This document shows positions 38,337 to 51,800 of a stretch of 64,000 nucleotides of DNA, one piece after another. Made by a program: the position numbers and the translations under genes. This DNA is from Thunnus maccoyii (Eukaryota; Chordata; Actinopteri; Scombriformes; Scombridae): assembly GCF_910596095.1 (NCBI RefSeq), contig NC_056553.1:16956725-17020724 (forward strand), given 5' to 3'. The first letter of the stretch is position 1. Each line of letters begins with the position of its first letter. The notes beneath the pieces are model-generated. The model was not told the origin of the DNA. It saw only the letters and a program-made list of their open reading frames with translations, and did no database searches.

Positions 38337-38896
38337 GGCGTACAGAGCAGACATATTTGAAACAACCACTTCTGTACCATTCTCAAGACCCTAAGACATG
38401 CTTGCTGTTAGAATAAGGTCCTTATAATGTCCAGTTAGCATTTATATTGCTGATCAGATATATACGGCCAAAAATAAGTCTAAATAATGCAAAAATACTG
38501 CAACATGCAAGAATGGCTGCTGACTGTTATTTGGAGGGGGATGTAGCTTTGAGACTCTAAGACTACCTCATGGCAGGTGCAACCATAGCTTGATGAACTC
38601 CAAACAATTTGAGCTATGATTTACCAGTTATGACTTTTTCATACATCTTCAAATAAATGAAATGGGTTCACATATTTTGTGCCACATGCAGCAAAGAGAC
38701 AGGCAAGAAATAGCCATCAAATTACACAGTCCTGTGTTTGCTACCCAACTGAATTTGCCATGAAACTACTTTGGTTCTGGGTTAAAAAAGATTTCATATC
38801 TAACAGCTTTGGAGTGCCGTACTCTTGCTAAGTATAGTCGTTTGAAAGAGCCTTGAATATGTAATGGATCAGGGACCTGACATAAACCATTTACAT

Positions 38897-38899
<3 letters not shown>

Positions 38900-38943
<44 letters not shown>
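38900..38943. repeat. (CA)n microsatellite
   Basis: About 22 CA units without interruption. Confidence 0.97.
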
Positions 38944-38945
<2 letters not shown>

Positions 38946-41900
38946 AGGCAGTCACAGAAGAGCTCACTGTGATTATCTGTCCAGGGGATCTGTCTTCTGA
39001 GCTCAGGTTGAGCTAATGCAATTGGCTCTGCAAGTGATGGTGTTGCTAATGTTGTGCTATTTGCAGCTTATCTTTAGAGTCCCACATGACTTCATGTGCA
39101 CATCACAGAATATTGATACATCTACGGCAATGTGAGGGCAACAAATCTGACTCTTTCAAGTGGACATGCTGTAGTATTTTATGATATATACAGTACAGTA
39201 CTGTATATTGCAGTTCACCAGCAAGTGCATTGTGGGATAGTGTATGTAGGACATATTGGAGCGGATCTGGGATTAAGTCTTCATAGAAACTGGCATCTGC
39301 CCTCTTGAAGTGTCCTTGACTGAACCACACATTTCCCACCAGCTGTTTCACTCACCCTGACCTCAGACTTCAAATGAACCTGAGACTAATCTGATGGAGC
39401 TGAAGAGTGTCCATCTTAAATCAGCCACTGGTATCAGAATTAATTGTTTTCTGCCATTTTTCTAGAGCTAAATGGGGCTCATTGGCTCCACTTTGTGTGT
39501 CAAACAAACCACTGTATGAACAAGTGGATTATTTGGATTCACAGTATAATATTTACAGCTGTCCAAACATGTTAGAATAGAAAACAAAAAATGATGAGAC
39601 CGAGAATAATGTTGAGGGATATAACAGACAAACCTTTTTCTTCATTATGAAGTGGTTACCAGGCTACTTGCAGTGTTTCGTATTACACTTTGCAATATTG
39701 AAGCATCTAGAATTTTGATGAATTTGATTTCAAAACTCTAGTTACTAGTTATTCAGAAACACCAAGCAATGTTAGCCTTTTTTTTTTTTACTGGCAGCAA
39801 AGTTGCTTTTATGGCAGCTTTATCCTACTGAACAGTTCATTGAGCAGCACAGGAACTGCTGGCAGATAGATCAGAGTGTACTGGAATACAACTCAACTTT
39901 GATTACAGAGTACATTAGTGTCATAGATCACGGACACCGAATGATATACTGACTGTGACATAGACAGCTCTTTGGCTTCTTGTTGTTTTACAGACATGTG
40001 CATTCAACTTTATGGTCATTTTGGAAGCTGTAGTTTGTGGTGCTGGTAAATTTTGTTGCATTTTACTTAGATGTGTGTTTGATATTTTGTCCACCACCCC
40101 ATGTACATCAACGAGGGTAGACAAAATATTAGGAAGTACTAGGATAAGGATTTTAAATAGCTGGAAATAAATGAAATCAGCCTAATTTTTGCCCATTTTC
40201 TCATTAATTGTAAGAATAAGTTTTAGTTGTTGGACCAGAGGTCAGATGAATATGTGTTATGTTTTCTCAACTGAGTTGTGATGCCTATATGATTTTTTGA
40301 CATTATATATATATATAATATTGTTGTTAATAGATTCACATGTACTTTTTTATGTTACTTTTTCTGTATTAAGATGTGAATGCATTTTTTTTTTTTTTTT
40401 TTACAACTCTTGAGTCAATAGGCTTGATAGCTCTGGTACTGGATTCCCTGTATATTTCTGGGCCTGGGGTCACTTTAATCTTGAGTCTTGATACTTCTAC
40501 CAGAGACCTTTTAACAAACCCTATTATTAACTGTAGATAAGTCATTTTAATCCATCATCCACTTCTCTGGTGATTGTGTCTTGACCAAATGTTGAAACTT
40601 TTCACCGATATATATCTCTGGAAGTGCTAATAGTGACTGTCACCTACACAGCAGCAGACTGATGCCATAGAGATAGAGCAGCCACAGGAGAGGAGAGCTC
40701 TCAGCCGGGGGTAGATGAAGGTATTATAATAACAGGTACACACTGGGACTGTTATGCACCTGTTTTTTCCACAGCAGGTGATGTCAGCAAACTGATGTAT
40801 TAATTACTGAGAGAAAAAAAGACTCTCAAGAATCTCTGTAAATCTGGCTGTGGCATTTAAGTAGCAGAATATTGTAGTATTTTGGCACTCTGTGTAGATA
40901 CAGTAAACACTACCTAGACCAAATAAGAGTAAACGATAATCCTATTTTTTCACTTTAAACTCTGATAGCATTCTGAAGTTTTACTAAAATTACATATCTG
41001 TGGATAAAAAAAAATCAAATATGTAAAGATATTATGAGATATTTTGGGTAAAAACAAGAGAGGGTGCAGAGGTCAAATGTGTACATTGTTAGTATTTATC
41101 TCTTAATCCTGCCTTACCACATGTAGGATATCTATAGTAAGGTCCTCACTCACATGCAAACCGTAATATGAGTGCAGCACCTTCAGTAAGGATTTTAACG
41201 CTGCTAGTAGGATGAATATTAATATAATAACTCATTTCTATTACACCAAATGTCATGGAAAGTGATTGGTTGCCTTAGTGCATCTATGTTTTCCTGACAT
41301 TATTTTGAAATTAGCATTGACAAGTTCAAAGTTGACACCAGCTATATTTACTACACACAGCAAATTAGTTTGTCTATCATGAAAAGTATCCTTGGTTGTG
41401 CCCACGCAGTCATTTTCACACACCAGGTAAAAAAGCATTTATTTTTTGCACAAACAAATATTTTTTCTTTTCCCTTGAGATGATACTTTTACACGCATGC
41501 ACCTAGCCCCAACTTTCTCCATACTTCAGCACCAAACAATGCAACCCAATGTCACTATTATCTCAACTAGCCAGTGGACAAGAAAATGAAAGAGAAAGAA
41601 AGAAAGGTGGCTGAACAGAATACACTAAGGCTGTATTTAAAATAAATGATCTTAGAAACCTAACACGCTGTGATGAAAAACATCCTTCATGAGCATTTTA
41701 ATAATCATTACCTGCCTTATCATCCTGAAAGTTGGGGTCCCCCAATTGGTTCACTGTAACCTGATGCCCTGAAGAATGTGTAATCAAATGACTCATCACG
41801 GGCTGGCACATGAATGCTGGTTTTCCCCATAGTTTTCATGAGTCAGATGAAGAGTTCATACACTTAGGGATTTTTTCAAAAAAGAGAAGTGCGGGGTTTT

Positions 41901-42398
41901 TATTTGTTTTTCAAATGAACTAAACACCAAAAGCATTGTCACACCATCACACTATTGATTTGTAACCTCTCTGACTTTTGCATTGTTTGGTTACTAGCAC
42001 AGTTCCCTAAAAATCATTAGTTGCTACATGTGTGTGTTTTTGACAAAGAAATAATTTGTATTAAACTGCATTTTACAGAAAAAGCATATCAATACAGTAC
42101 AATAGAGGTGTTCTATTTCTGCCACTGGATTTCTTTCCACCGCAGTGGAAGGTTTTCCCCCATCTGACGCTTTGAATAAAAAACTTCCTCTTTCCCTGTG
42201 AATCCCTATTTAGATACTAGGGGGATAAATACAGATCGCCTACATATAACTGCATTGTTAAAGTCAATGTAATTAAGACTACAACAAACAATCTAAATCC
42301 CTGTAGGGATACTGTAGGAATATAGGGTCCCGTCAAGTAGAGATAGTAGAATTAATCTCTTAGTAGACAGGAGAGAGGGAGAGAGTCCTAGTCCCATC

Positions 42399-42409
42399 TA
42401 ATCGGATTA
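42399..42409. promoter_or_regulatory. Palindromic paired-type homeodomain (P3) site
   Basis: TAATCGGATTA has the form TAAT-N3-ATTA, the P3 site for dimers of paired-class homeodomain proteins. One half also reads as an OTX/CRX core (TAATCC on the minus strand). It lies about 460 bases upstream of the ankrd33b start codon. Binding is inferred, not shown. Confidence 0.4.
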
Positions 42410-42861
42410 GGTGACTATAGGTTAACAGGCTGCTGTCTCTCTCCGCCCTACATGGGATGGTCGTGTGCGCAGCACTTCTACTCTGCTGTAGCTTCACTCT
42501 ATGACAAAACGGAATTTCTCAACACATGTGCTCTCAAACCTGATGGGCACAAACACAACTAAGCGTGGTTTCGTTTTGTGGGCGCGCGAAAGAATAGGGT
42601 CTCGTGGGACGTTCTCGGTTCAAATGCGTGTAATGTCAACAACTCTGCGAAGATGACTGATGTTCAACTTGTAGGCTATATATGATACCGCGGGTAACGG
42701 AGTGTGCGTAATTTGGGCTCACGTAGGCGATGTAACTGACTTTTTTTTTTGGCAGAGTAGCTTGTTCTGATCTTTCTGGAGAGACAGCCAGTCCCATGCC
42801 CGCGCCCCACGTGCCAGGCTGCACTCTACCCCGAGGACAGTGCCCTAGGCTCGGGGGTTAG

Positions 42862-45800
42862 ATGGTGCTGATCACGGACGACAGGGATGGAGGAGGCGCA
42901 TCGTCGGTCCGGGTCAAACAGCTCCAACAGAAAACCGGGGGAAGCACTGCCCTAGTCCACCCGACCATAGTCGAGGAGCCACCGTCCAACTCTGACGATG
43001 AGGACTATCTGGGGTCGTGCGAAGAGGATGATGAGGAAGACGATGGAGGTGAGGAAGATTATGATGAATTCGAGGAAGTTGACTTTGAGGACTTGGACGA
43101 TTGTCGGAGTATCGCGTCGGACGACTCCTTCTACCCGCCGGATGATGTGTTCGCGGACTCGGAGCGCACCCCGTCTCCGGACAGCCCGGAGCCGCTGTCT
43201 CTTTTCCAGGCGTGCTGCACCAACAACGCGGCGATCGTCCGGATTATGATACGACATGGAGTGAAGGAGGAGGAGGTCAAGCAGACGGACAGGAATAACA
43301 GGGTATGAATCATATAGCCCATGTAGCTAATTTACGGTTGTCCACAAGTGTTACCAAAGAAGATGAGAACTTTCTCATCTCGCCTATTTGAGGGACAAAA
43401 ATGTTTTGTTGAAGTTGATTGTTCAGTAGTAAGTTGGGTTGTATTACATTCGTTTTCCTGCCAGTCAGTGACAGAAGTTCGGTCAAGGGGCATGGGATTC
43501 AGTAGGTATTGAACTAATTAAGTCTGGGCTTGCTGCAGTGGCTTACTTACCCACTTCCAGTCCTTGGGAAAGTATCTAGTCTGACCTCTATTCAGTACCT
43601 TTAATGTTGTGGTAGGCAATGAAATTTACTTTCCCATGAATGCATGTTGACCTGCATCAATGAAAACTTCTCAATAAGTCTGTAACTTCATTGCAAAGAT
43701 TAATAAGTTAACAACCAATGATATTAATTTATAAGGAGATCTGGATCTGTTAGACAACTAGGGTGCCAGTGGGTTTGACAATGCTCTATCTTAAATCTTA
43801 TACAGGTTTTCATTCAGACATTCCTCGATACAGTTCATTTTTATAATGAGCTCACACCTGTCCTAAATCATTTTTCACACCATACCATAGATGTCTGACA
43901 GAACTGTGATCAGTATGTGTGTGTTGACAGGCTTCAGTTTTGCAAGAGCGAGCAACCTTTACTTTAAAAAAAATCTCTTACAGTTAGCACAACATATTAA
44001 TCTGTGTGTAAGTGTGTGCGTGTAGTCATGCAGCCTTATGTGAGTGTGTGTCCGGCTGCATTTTCTTGCTCTTGATTTGGATTCAGTTTGGGGATAAAAC
44101 ATCTACATTAGGATAATCGCATTAGTGTGTCTAAGAGCAATTTGAGCAGTCTTATTAATGACATATAAATGAATTAATAAAACCATAAATTAGAGAAGTA
44201 GCAGTTTGCTATACTAATATCAGGCTATATAAGAACATTGTATAATACACTTTGCCAATATCAAACACTACTATCAATAGCAACATGTAATCATTAATAT
44301 ACCACTGCAGTTCAATGACTCCAAATTAAATAACCAAATTTATATTTCTCACCGAAGGTAATTTATCAAAACAAAAAAAAAATCCTTGTTGGAAAATTAT
44401 CGGTGTTCTTGCGCATCATTCACTCCTGCCAAAGAACTGCAGCCCAGGGCAAAGAGATGAATCCATAATGATGGAACTAGACTAGTTTTCATTCATGTGG
44501 ACATTTCGCTAATAGTAATTGAATTGGCTGGGAGTGAGCTTCATGCTAAAAATTAATCACAGGCCTCTTACCATTAATTGTTGTGACTCCCATGTGTGTT
44601 CCTGTTCACTTTGTGATAACTTTTCATCCGCGAAAAGTTGACAGAGCACTTTCCTGAAGCAGATTTCTTGGACAAAGTTTCAGGTGTAAGTAGCTGAATA
44701 TAACTATAGTTTTAGAACTACATTGGAGAATTTTGAGGCTCAGTGTTTTGATCAAATAAAACTTGATCATAGATGCAGAGGGAGAAAGAGTTTTCACAGC
44801 TAGTGTGTGTTTTAATCTGACAGACTTTACATCACAAGTCTGTAACTTGAGGTACCCCCATCTCTATTTGTCCCTTCTACTATTTCACCTTCTCTTTCCT
44901 TACAGTACCTCTCACCACCTCTCCCTCCTTATTTTTCTATTTTTCTGCATGTACACTGTATAATCAGTGATGAGGTCATGGGAAGGAAGAGTGGAGTGAC
45001 ATCACTGGAATGCAGAGGTTTCTCCCTCTCTTCTTCTCTGCTATATAACAGGCAGGGCAGAGGGACACACATGCTGCCCAGTCCCAAACAGAGAATGGTC
45101 AAAGGTCCTGGGATTCATTTTGAAAGCACCCCAAAACACATGTTCATGTACTGTGTGTGTGTGTGTGTATAGCAGAGAGAGATACAGTTTTGTGTTTTCC
45201 TTGTGCATTGTTTGAGCTTGTGCGTTTGCAGTTTATTTTGCTATGCCACTTGACCTCAGAGATGTAAAAATTCCCTGAGACACAATACAGGTTAGGTAAG
45301 TGGCAACACACCCATTGGAAACACATATTGATAGAAATCTGTTATGCTCATTAGTGCATGTCTGTGTTTGTGTGCGTGTGTGTGTGTGTGTGTGTGACTT
45401 CAACATCCTGTCACAGATGTCAACATCCTAATACAAAACACACAGCTTGACCAAGTGCATTATGTACCACATAGACTACTTTGCCTTTCTATTATGAGCT
45501 CTTTTTTAAAAAATGTTTAATGTTTAATATTGAGATTTGTTAATCCCGAAAAACAAAGAAACTACTGTAGATGTTGTGTCGTATTATGTATACAGTATAT
45601 GGAAATAGAAGGATTTATATACAGTAGGGTTGCAATTGTCTGGAGGATCAGAAAGCATTCAGACATGTAGCTGTTTCACAGTTAAAGTAAGTTTAACAAG
45701 TAGAATAAAAAATATATGTTTAACATAAATACATCAGCTCAATTTGGGTGTTATTCATATTTTGTAGACTATGTTAGAGAACTAAAGGTTCTGGGATATT

Positions 45801-48800
45801 ATTCAGCCATATTATTCCATGCATAATAATGTGTTGCCTCTGCTCTCTGTTGTCCCTTTCAACAGGGAGGTCAAAGATCAGGGTCAGCTACATAACCACA
45901 GCCCACACCCGGTAGAGATTCTGTGTTTTGCATAAAGGCACGTCAGCAGGGTGGATGGTTGCGGGCTCAGGAGATTAACCATGAACAAATTCATTTTAAG
46001 GGCTATATGTAACACAAGGTTTGTGTTCCGTGATATGTTGGTGAACACAGGAACAGCAGCGATTGGCACCAAAGAGTAAGAGTCTATGCCGCTCCACGGT
46101 TTATAGAAAACACCTAATCACTTCACACCAATATTGCCCAGAAAGAGTTCAAATGTTAAGCAACAATCCCTCATATGGACAAAATATCCACATCACAGCA
46201 CAGGTTAAGACATGCAGAGATGGTAGAAAGTCAAGTCAAATAGCCAACATTTGCAAAAAATAACCTCATGTGACATAACAGGAAAGACAAAACTTCTGAA
46301 AGATCCTATGTTGAGGCTTATAAAAAGGCTTATCTAGAAAAATATATGTTTTATACTGAAAAGTCATAAACCATCCAGCATAACTTTTGATATTATTTTT
46401 TGTAGCATGTTGCGGAGGACTTTGAATCTTATTGCAAACCCATTTCTTCTCAACCCAGCCCTTGAAAAGTAATAAAATCATACTTTCCACTGCCAACATG
46501 TTTAAACTTGATTAACCAGAATCACGATCACAACAAAATAAACCAAACAAACAGTTGTTGCCATAAACAGACAGTACCCTGCACCCTAAGGAGACAGAAA
46601 GTCAACAGTCAATGTTTCAACTAAACGCAGGCTGAATACTAAATTTGGTATAAAAAAAAAAACTTAATGACAAGCCATTATGTAGGTCGTATGCAAGCAC
46701 GTGTATGTAATTCTCCTAGTTTGTGATTAGAGCATAGTAATTATAAATGCTCTCAGAATCTCTGTATTCTCAGTATTGTGACTGTGATGGATGACATTTC
46801 AACAAACTATTGACACTGGTTTGAAAAGAAAGTCAATAAAAAAAACACATCATGTTTATCTCGGTCATTATAAAGTTGACTTTTGTGTGTGTGTGTGTGT
46901 GTTTGTGTGTACGTGTGTGTTGATGCTTCTTGTATCTTGTATCAAATTAATACCAGTGTCCTCAGGCACCTCTAACCCTGTTTAGGACAGAGTGTGTTCC
47001 TCTTGCAGCGAATTGGATAAGCTGTCATGCTCACAAAACTCAATAAATACACACACACATACGTACGTACACACACACACACATGCACACAATCCAATCG
47101 GCTCAAATGAGGCCACCCCTGCCTCTCTTTCTCTCTCCAACACACACTCTCCTCCTCTAGAGCATCAAATTTTCCAAATAGGGCGAAATCAGGTGACAAA
47201 CAAGGACAAATACAGTATTTTTATATTACATGACAACAGGCAACAAAGTTAACCACAGTGTCACGCAGTCAGGAAGAATGACTGACCAACACACAGATCG
47301 ACCACCAGGCCGACAGGCAAACAGGCTAAATGAGGCACAGGCGGGGAGAGACAGAAATTTGGCACCGCAAACGGTAGCAGGCATGATGCTGCTAGCAAAT
47401 ACAGATGAGTGGAAAAATCAAAGCGACAGTCATACACATCTGATTTGATACGGCCATGTGAACGCCGAGCTGCAGAAAGAGACAGTTAACAGGGAGGCTA
47501 TTGACAGAAACATGGCCTAGTGCATTTGCTTCTGGTGTACAGTCTGGGATTGAGGGCGGTCTAGAGTGTATTTGCCTGTGTGTGTGTGTGTGTGTGTGTG
47601 CTTGAACACAAAGACGTACTGTAAAATGCAAAACGAATGCCACGCTTTACACTTGGCTCGTGCAGTTTTTCTGGAGGTCTATGATGATTTGAAGGATTTA
47701 GCTCAGAGTGTGATCTTTAAATTTGTTTTGTGAAACTGTACTTATTTTGAAATAAAGAAAGGAATTAGATTAGGTTTATTTTATTAAGGGGCACAAGACA
47801 GTAGTGAGATTTATTTATGGGAAAAGTCACCTAGGGTTGGCACAAGAGGCAGGGAACTCACAAGGGAACAAGCCTATTGGTTGTTCCAGGATGTTAAGCC
47901 AGGACCAGACATAATAGAGAGATTAAGGTTTTTACTTTGTATGAGTGCTTACCTGGTTGTTTATGATGGTGTTTGCCTTGATAGGACACTTTTTTAGCCC
48001 ACCTCCACCCCTGGAATCCAGTTTTGCAGTGTGCAGTACGCTCATTTAAACTTTATCTACTGCAATATGTTTTACTATTTGTAAGGTAGAATTTTTCAGT
48101 TGTAGCAGAATGAGGAACATCACATGTAGTTTAGTGGACTATAGGACTGTTGGGACCGTGATAATATCTGATTAATTCTGTCCATTTTAAGATCTATATT
48201 GAGCAAAAACTGTAAATTGATTATTGGTTATAAACTACTTGAAAATGAGATATTCCAGATCATCTTTCATTTCAGTGCCAGTTACAGCCAATCAATTCAT
48301 TCATGCTAATGTGAAGATTCTGCTTTTCAAAATTATTAAAGTGCAAACATACTTCTGTGGTCTGCTTTAATTTGATATAATTTGCATTTTGGAAGACAGT
48401 TGAAATTGGGCTGGGAAACCTGTATTTACTGTGTGTCTGTAAAGAATTTTAAGGGTTACACTAGGTATTGTGTCATCCACGTTGGACCCAATTACTACAG
48501 AATTCCCATATTAACTGTAGATACACAGTTACGTCTCTCCCTCCCCCTCGCTCTGTGTCTCTCTGACTGATAAGGCTAAGCCTTTCTATTCCTAGCCCTG
48601 GATATTCCCCAGATTACTTAGTGAGTGTGTGTGTGTGTGTGTGAGTGATTGAGTTGTTTGGGGCTTGTGCAAAACCCTGATTTTTGGGTTAGTGGTTAGG
48701 TTAAGTCTCCAGGAAATAAATGTAAGTCTGTGTAAATACCCCAAAAGTGACTTAAGTAAACCTGTGTGTGTGTGTGTCTTTGTCTCTGCATCTATATAGG

Positions 48801-51800
48801 CTAATAATAAGTTGACCAGGATTTGTGTGTGTGTTCAGACTGCACCAGAACTCATTGACCTTGATTGCAAATGGAAGTTTGACTTAAAATCCACCTAAAA
48901 TTAAAATTATTTTTCACTAAGGAATCAACATATCACCTTGGTTCGTTATGACTGATGTACTTATTGGTCAAAATTGTCATTGCCAAAAAGAAATTAAAAT
49001 TGTACTTGTTTTAATGTGGTGATAGTGCCCCCTATGTTGGTTTTCTCTTATGGATGTGAATTTCTGGTACAAACTGATGATGCTGGTATGTTAATTCACT
49101 TGTTGAAATATATGATACATAGACAGTATATCACTTCATTTCCAACAGCCTAACAGACAGAAACTGGTCATCTTGTTATCAGAAAATATTAATATAGCAA
49201 GATAGAAATCTCACAATTACATTTTTATTTATATTTGTAGTTTTAAAAAGAACTGGACAACAATGAAGAGATACAATATTTTAACAGTGACTAACTAATG
49301 AAACACTGACCACAGTAACAGAACTCATATGCTCATTTTATCTGAATCCTGGCTGTCAAGGGTGCAGCTTCATCCTCATTCTCATCCTCACTATCTAAAG
49401 ACTCAATTTCTGGCAGATTTCCATCAGCCAGAAGTTCCAGGACCTCTACTGCTGTATACCCTGAATACGAACATTTTTGGACAAATATTAACTTTTCATA
49501 CTATGCCAATACATTATTTTTTATATCAAAACTTAATTTTCATAATATAAATTGAATTGCTCAGATTACATCTCTTTAGATCTGGTGTCCACTGTAATGG
49601 ACAATGACTTTTAAATAAATCCTGTGTCTAAACTTGTTGTGCTATTAGATATATAATGCTTAATGCTTAAATATTATGTTGTAACACATCAAATGTAGAA
49701 ATTAATGTTTAAAAAATTTATATAATGCTGTTATAAAAGTAACTTCGAAAGGCTCTGATGTACTGGTGCCATGCTTAACTTCAGTGTGATGTAACTTTTT
49801 CAAACTGCAACCAGTTGAGCCATACTTCCATCTGATTGGTTAATTAGGTTCTGCTAAATAACCAATCAGAAGACAGTTATGTAAATCATACATAAACAGA
49901 AAAAAACACCTAACATGTGACGCCCATCGCAATGGACACCAGGTCTGAAGGGGTTAAATGCGCTGCATCCAATGTAGTACTTTACAGGCTATGCTAAAAA
50001 GAAAACTGCACTTCAATCAAAAGAAACTTTTTTGGGACTGCATTAAATTTGGGGGTAAAAGCCTCTTCACATTTTATGAAAGCAGCTGCAATTCAGTGTA
50101 ATGGAACAGATGAGATTATGGTCAGGGAAGATGTATGTCTATGTCCATCAGCATAAAGTGATGAAAGCTTTAAAATTGCTAGTCTACGTAATCCCCCCAA
50201 AAAACTATTGGCGAGGATGTGAATCTCTGTCATGTTCAAAGCCATTCTTTACATTTTGCTGTATTTCCATCTTTTAACACACACACATGCACTACTCACT
50301 TATCCGTCTCTGGTAGTACCTCTCTTGATTGTTTCAGGCTTGTTGAACTGCCAGGTAGTGATGTTATTTTTATCCCCTTAGCCCCAGAGTTTGTCATTGA
50401 GTGGGTAATATTGTGTAGCACATGAGCCTTTTTGCCATTCATGAGTGTTTCTGCCCTTGTATGCTGCGTGTGCATTTTGCCGTTGCTCCGCGCTCGGATT
50501 CTTCAATCACCAACATCGCCAGCAGCCACAAGTAAAGTGCATCAAAATCGGAGCGCAATAGATGTAACAAATATTCCTGCGTGTTTGATAGGGGTGTGCT
50601 AAAAGAAAACTAGAGCCTGGGAGAAAAAGGTAAAAAAAAGAAAAAAGTTAAACGCTTGCGTGTGCATGTTTGTGCGTGAGTGTGTGTGAAAAAGGTTCAC
50701 AGAGAAAACAGGACATTGTCTGTCGACTGAGATTGCTGCAGACATGCTTCAGGGCATGCTGTTAAAGTGCATCACAGCAAGGCTGGAGGCTTGCCAAGAA
50801 TGTGTGTGTTTGTGAGAGTGAAAAAGAGAGACATAGACCTACATGTGCGTGTCTAACCAGATAGATTTATCTGGGTCTGTGCCACTGGAAGTGAACTTAT
50901 TCCAGACAATCCAGGACCTCTCTCCACGGTTTCGCCTTAAAACTCTCAGGGCTGACAACACTGTTGTGACCACATCTCCAGCTGGCTGACTGCCTGGCTC
51001 GTTTTAGCCAAAAGTTAAGTTACATTTGTCTTGCAAGTGAAACCATGTCTACCATATATGTACTATAAATGCTGCAAGGCATCATTTTAACTGAGCCTGT
51101 GCTGAGAACTGAGAACTAAACCTGTTATTTTGAGCTTTCTCCAGCAACCATAGCACAAATATAATTCAGATAAATTACTTAACTGTAATAGAGCTGGAAT
51201 GATTAGTCGATTTATCAATTAGTTGATCAAGAGAAACTATTTCAATAATCGATTCATCATTTTAGCCATTTTTCAAGCAAAAATGCCAAATATTTGATGG
51301 TTCTAGCTTCTCAGATGTGATAAATCACCGCTTTTCCTCGTCTTAACATTATAGTAAAGTGAATATATTTTGGTAGTAGTAGTTAGTAGTACTATGTAAG
51401 TTTGGGTTCTTAGAAATTGTGATGGGCATCTATCACATTTATCAAAGTTTTCTGGTGTTTTATAGACTAAATGATTAATCGATGAATCAAAAAACTAATA
51501 TGCAAATTAGTTGATTAGGAAAATAATTGTTAGTTGCAGCCCTGAACTTTAAATACATAAAATGATGCTGATATTGATTCAATTCAAGACAGTTAAAATG
51601 GGGATATTGGGTAGGCTGATGCAGACTTTGTAAGTTTTCTTAAAGTTTCAGGCTTTCTCTGTACCATTCTTTAGTCATTATTATATTTATTCATTTCAGC
51701 AAGACAGAACTTTTGAACACATCTGTACCAGAGTTTGAAAGTTAGTGGAGTAACACAGTGTACCTGGAAATCAAGACTAAAATCTCATCGTGCCGAGACG

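Larger units (their letters stand above)
34236..42398. other. Intergenic region between ropn1l and ankrd33b
   Basis: An 8.2-kb stretch with no recognised gene. It holds two CA microsatellites, a dispersed repeat at 38205-38336 and several TAAT-rich blocks that could be enhancers (see findings). Reading frames here (for example 36515-36763 and 37873-38256) have no splice support, no family match and no codon signature. Confidence 0.6.

Noticed and set aside
42952-43257. 101-codon frame on the minus strand
   Set aside because: Shadow of ankrd33b exon 1, created by its acidic codons.
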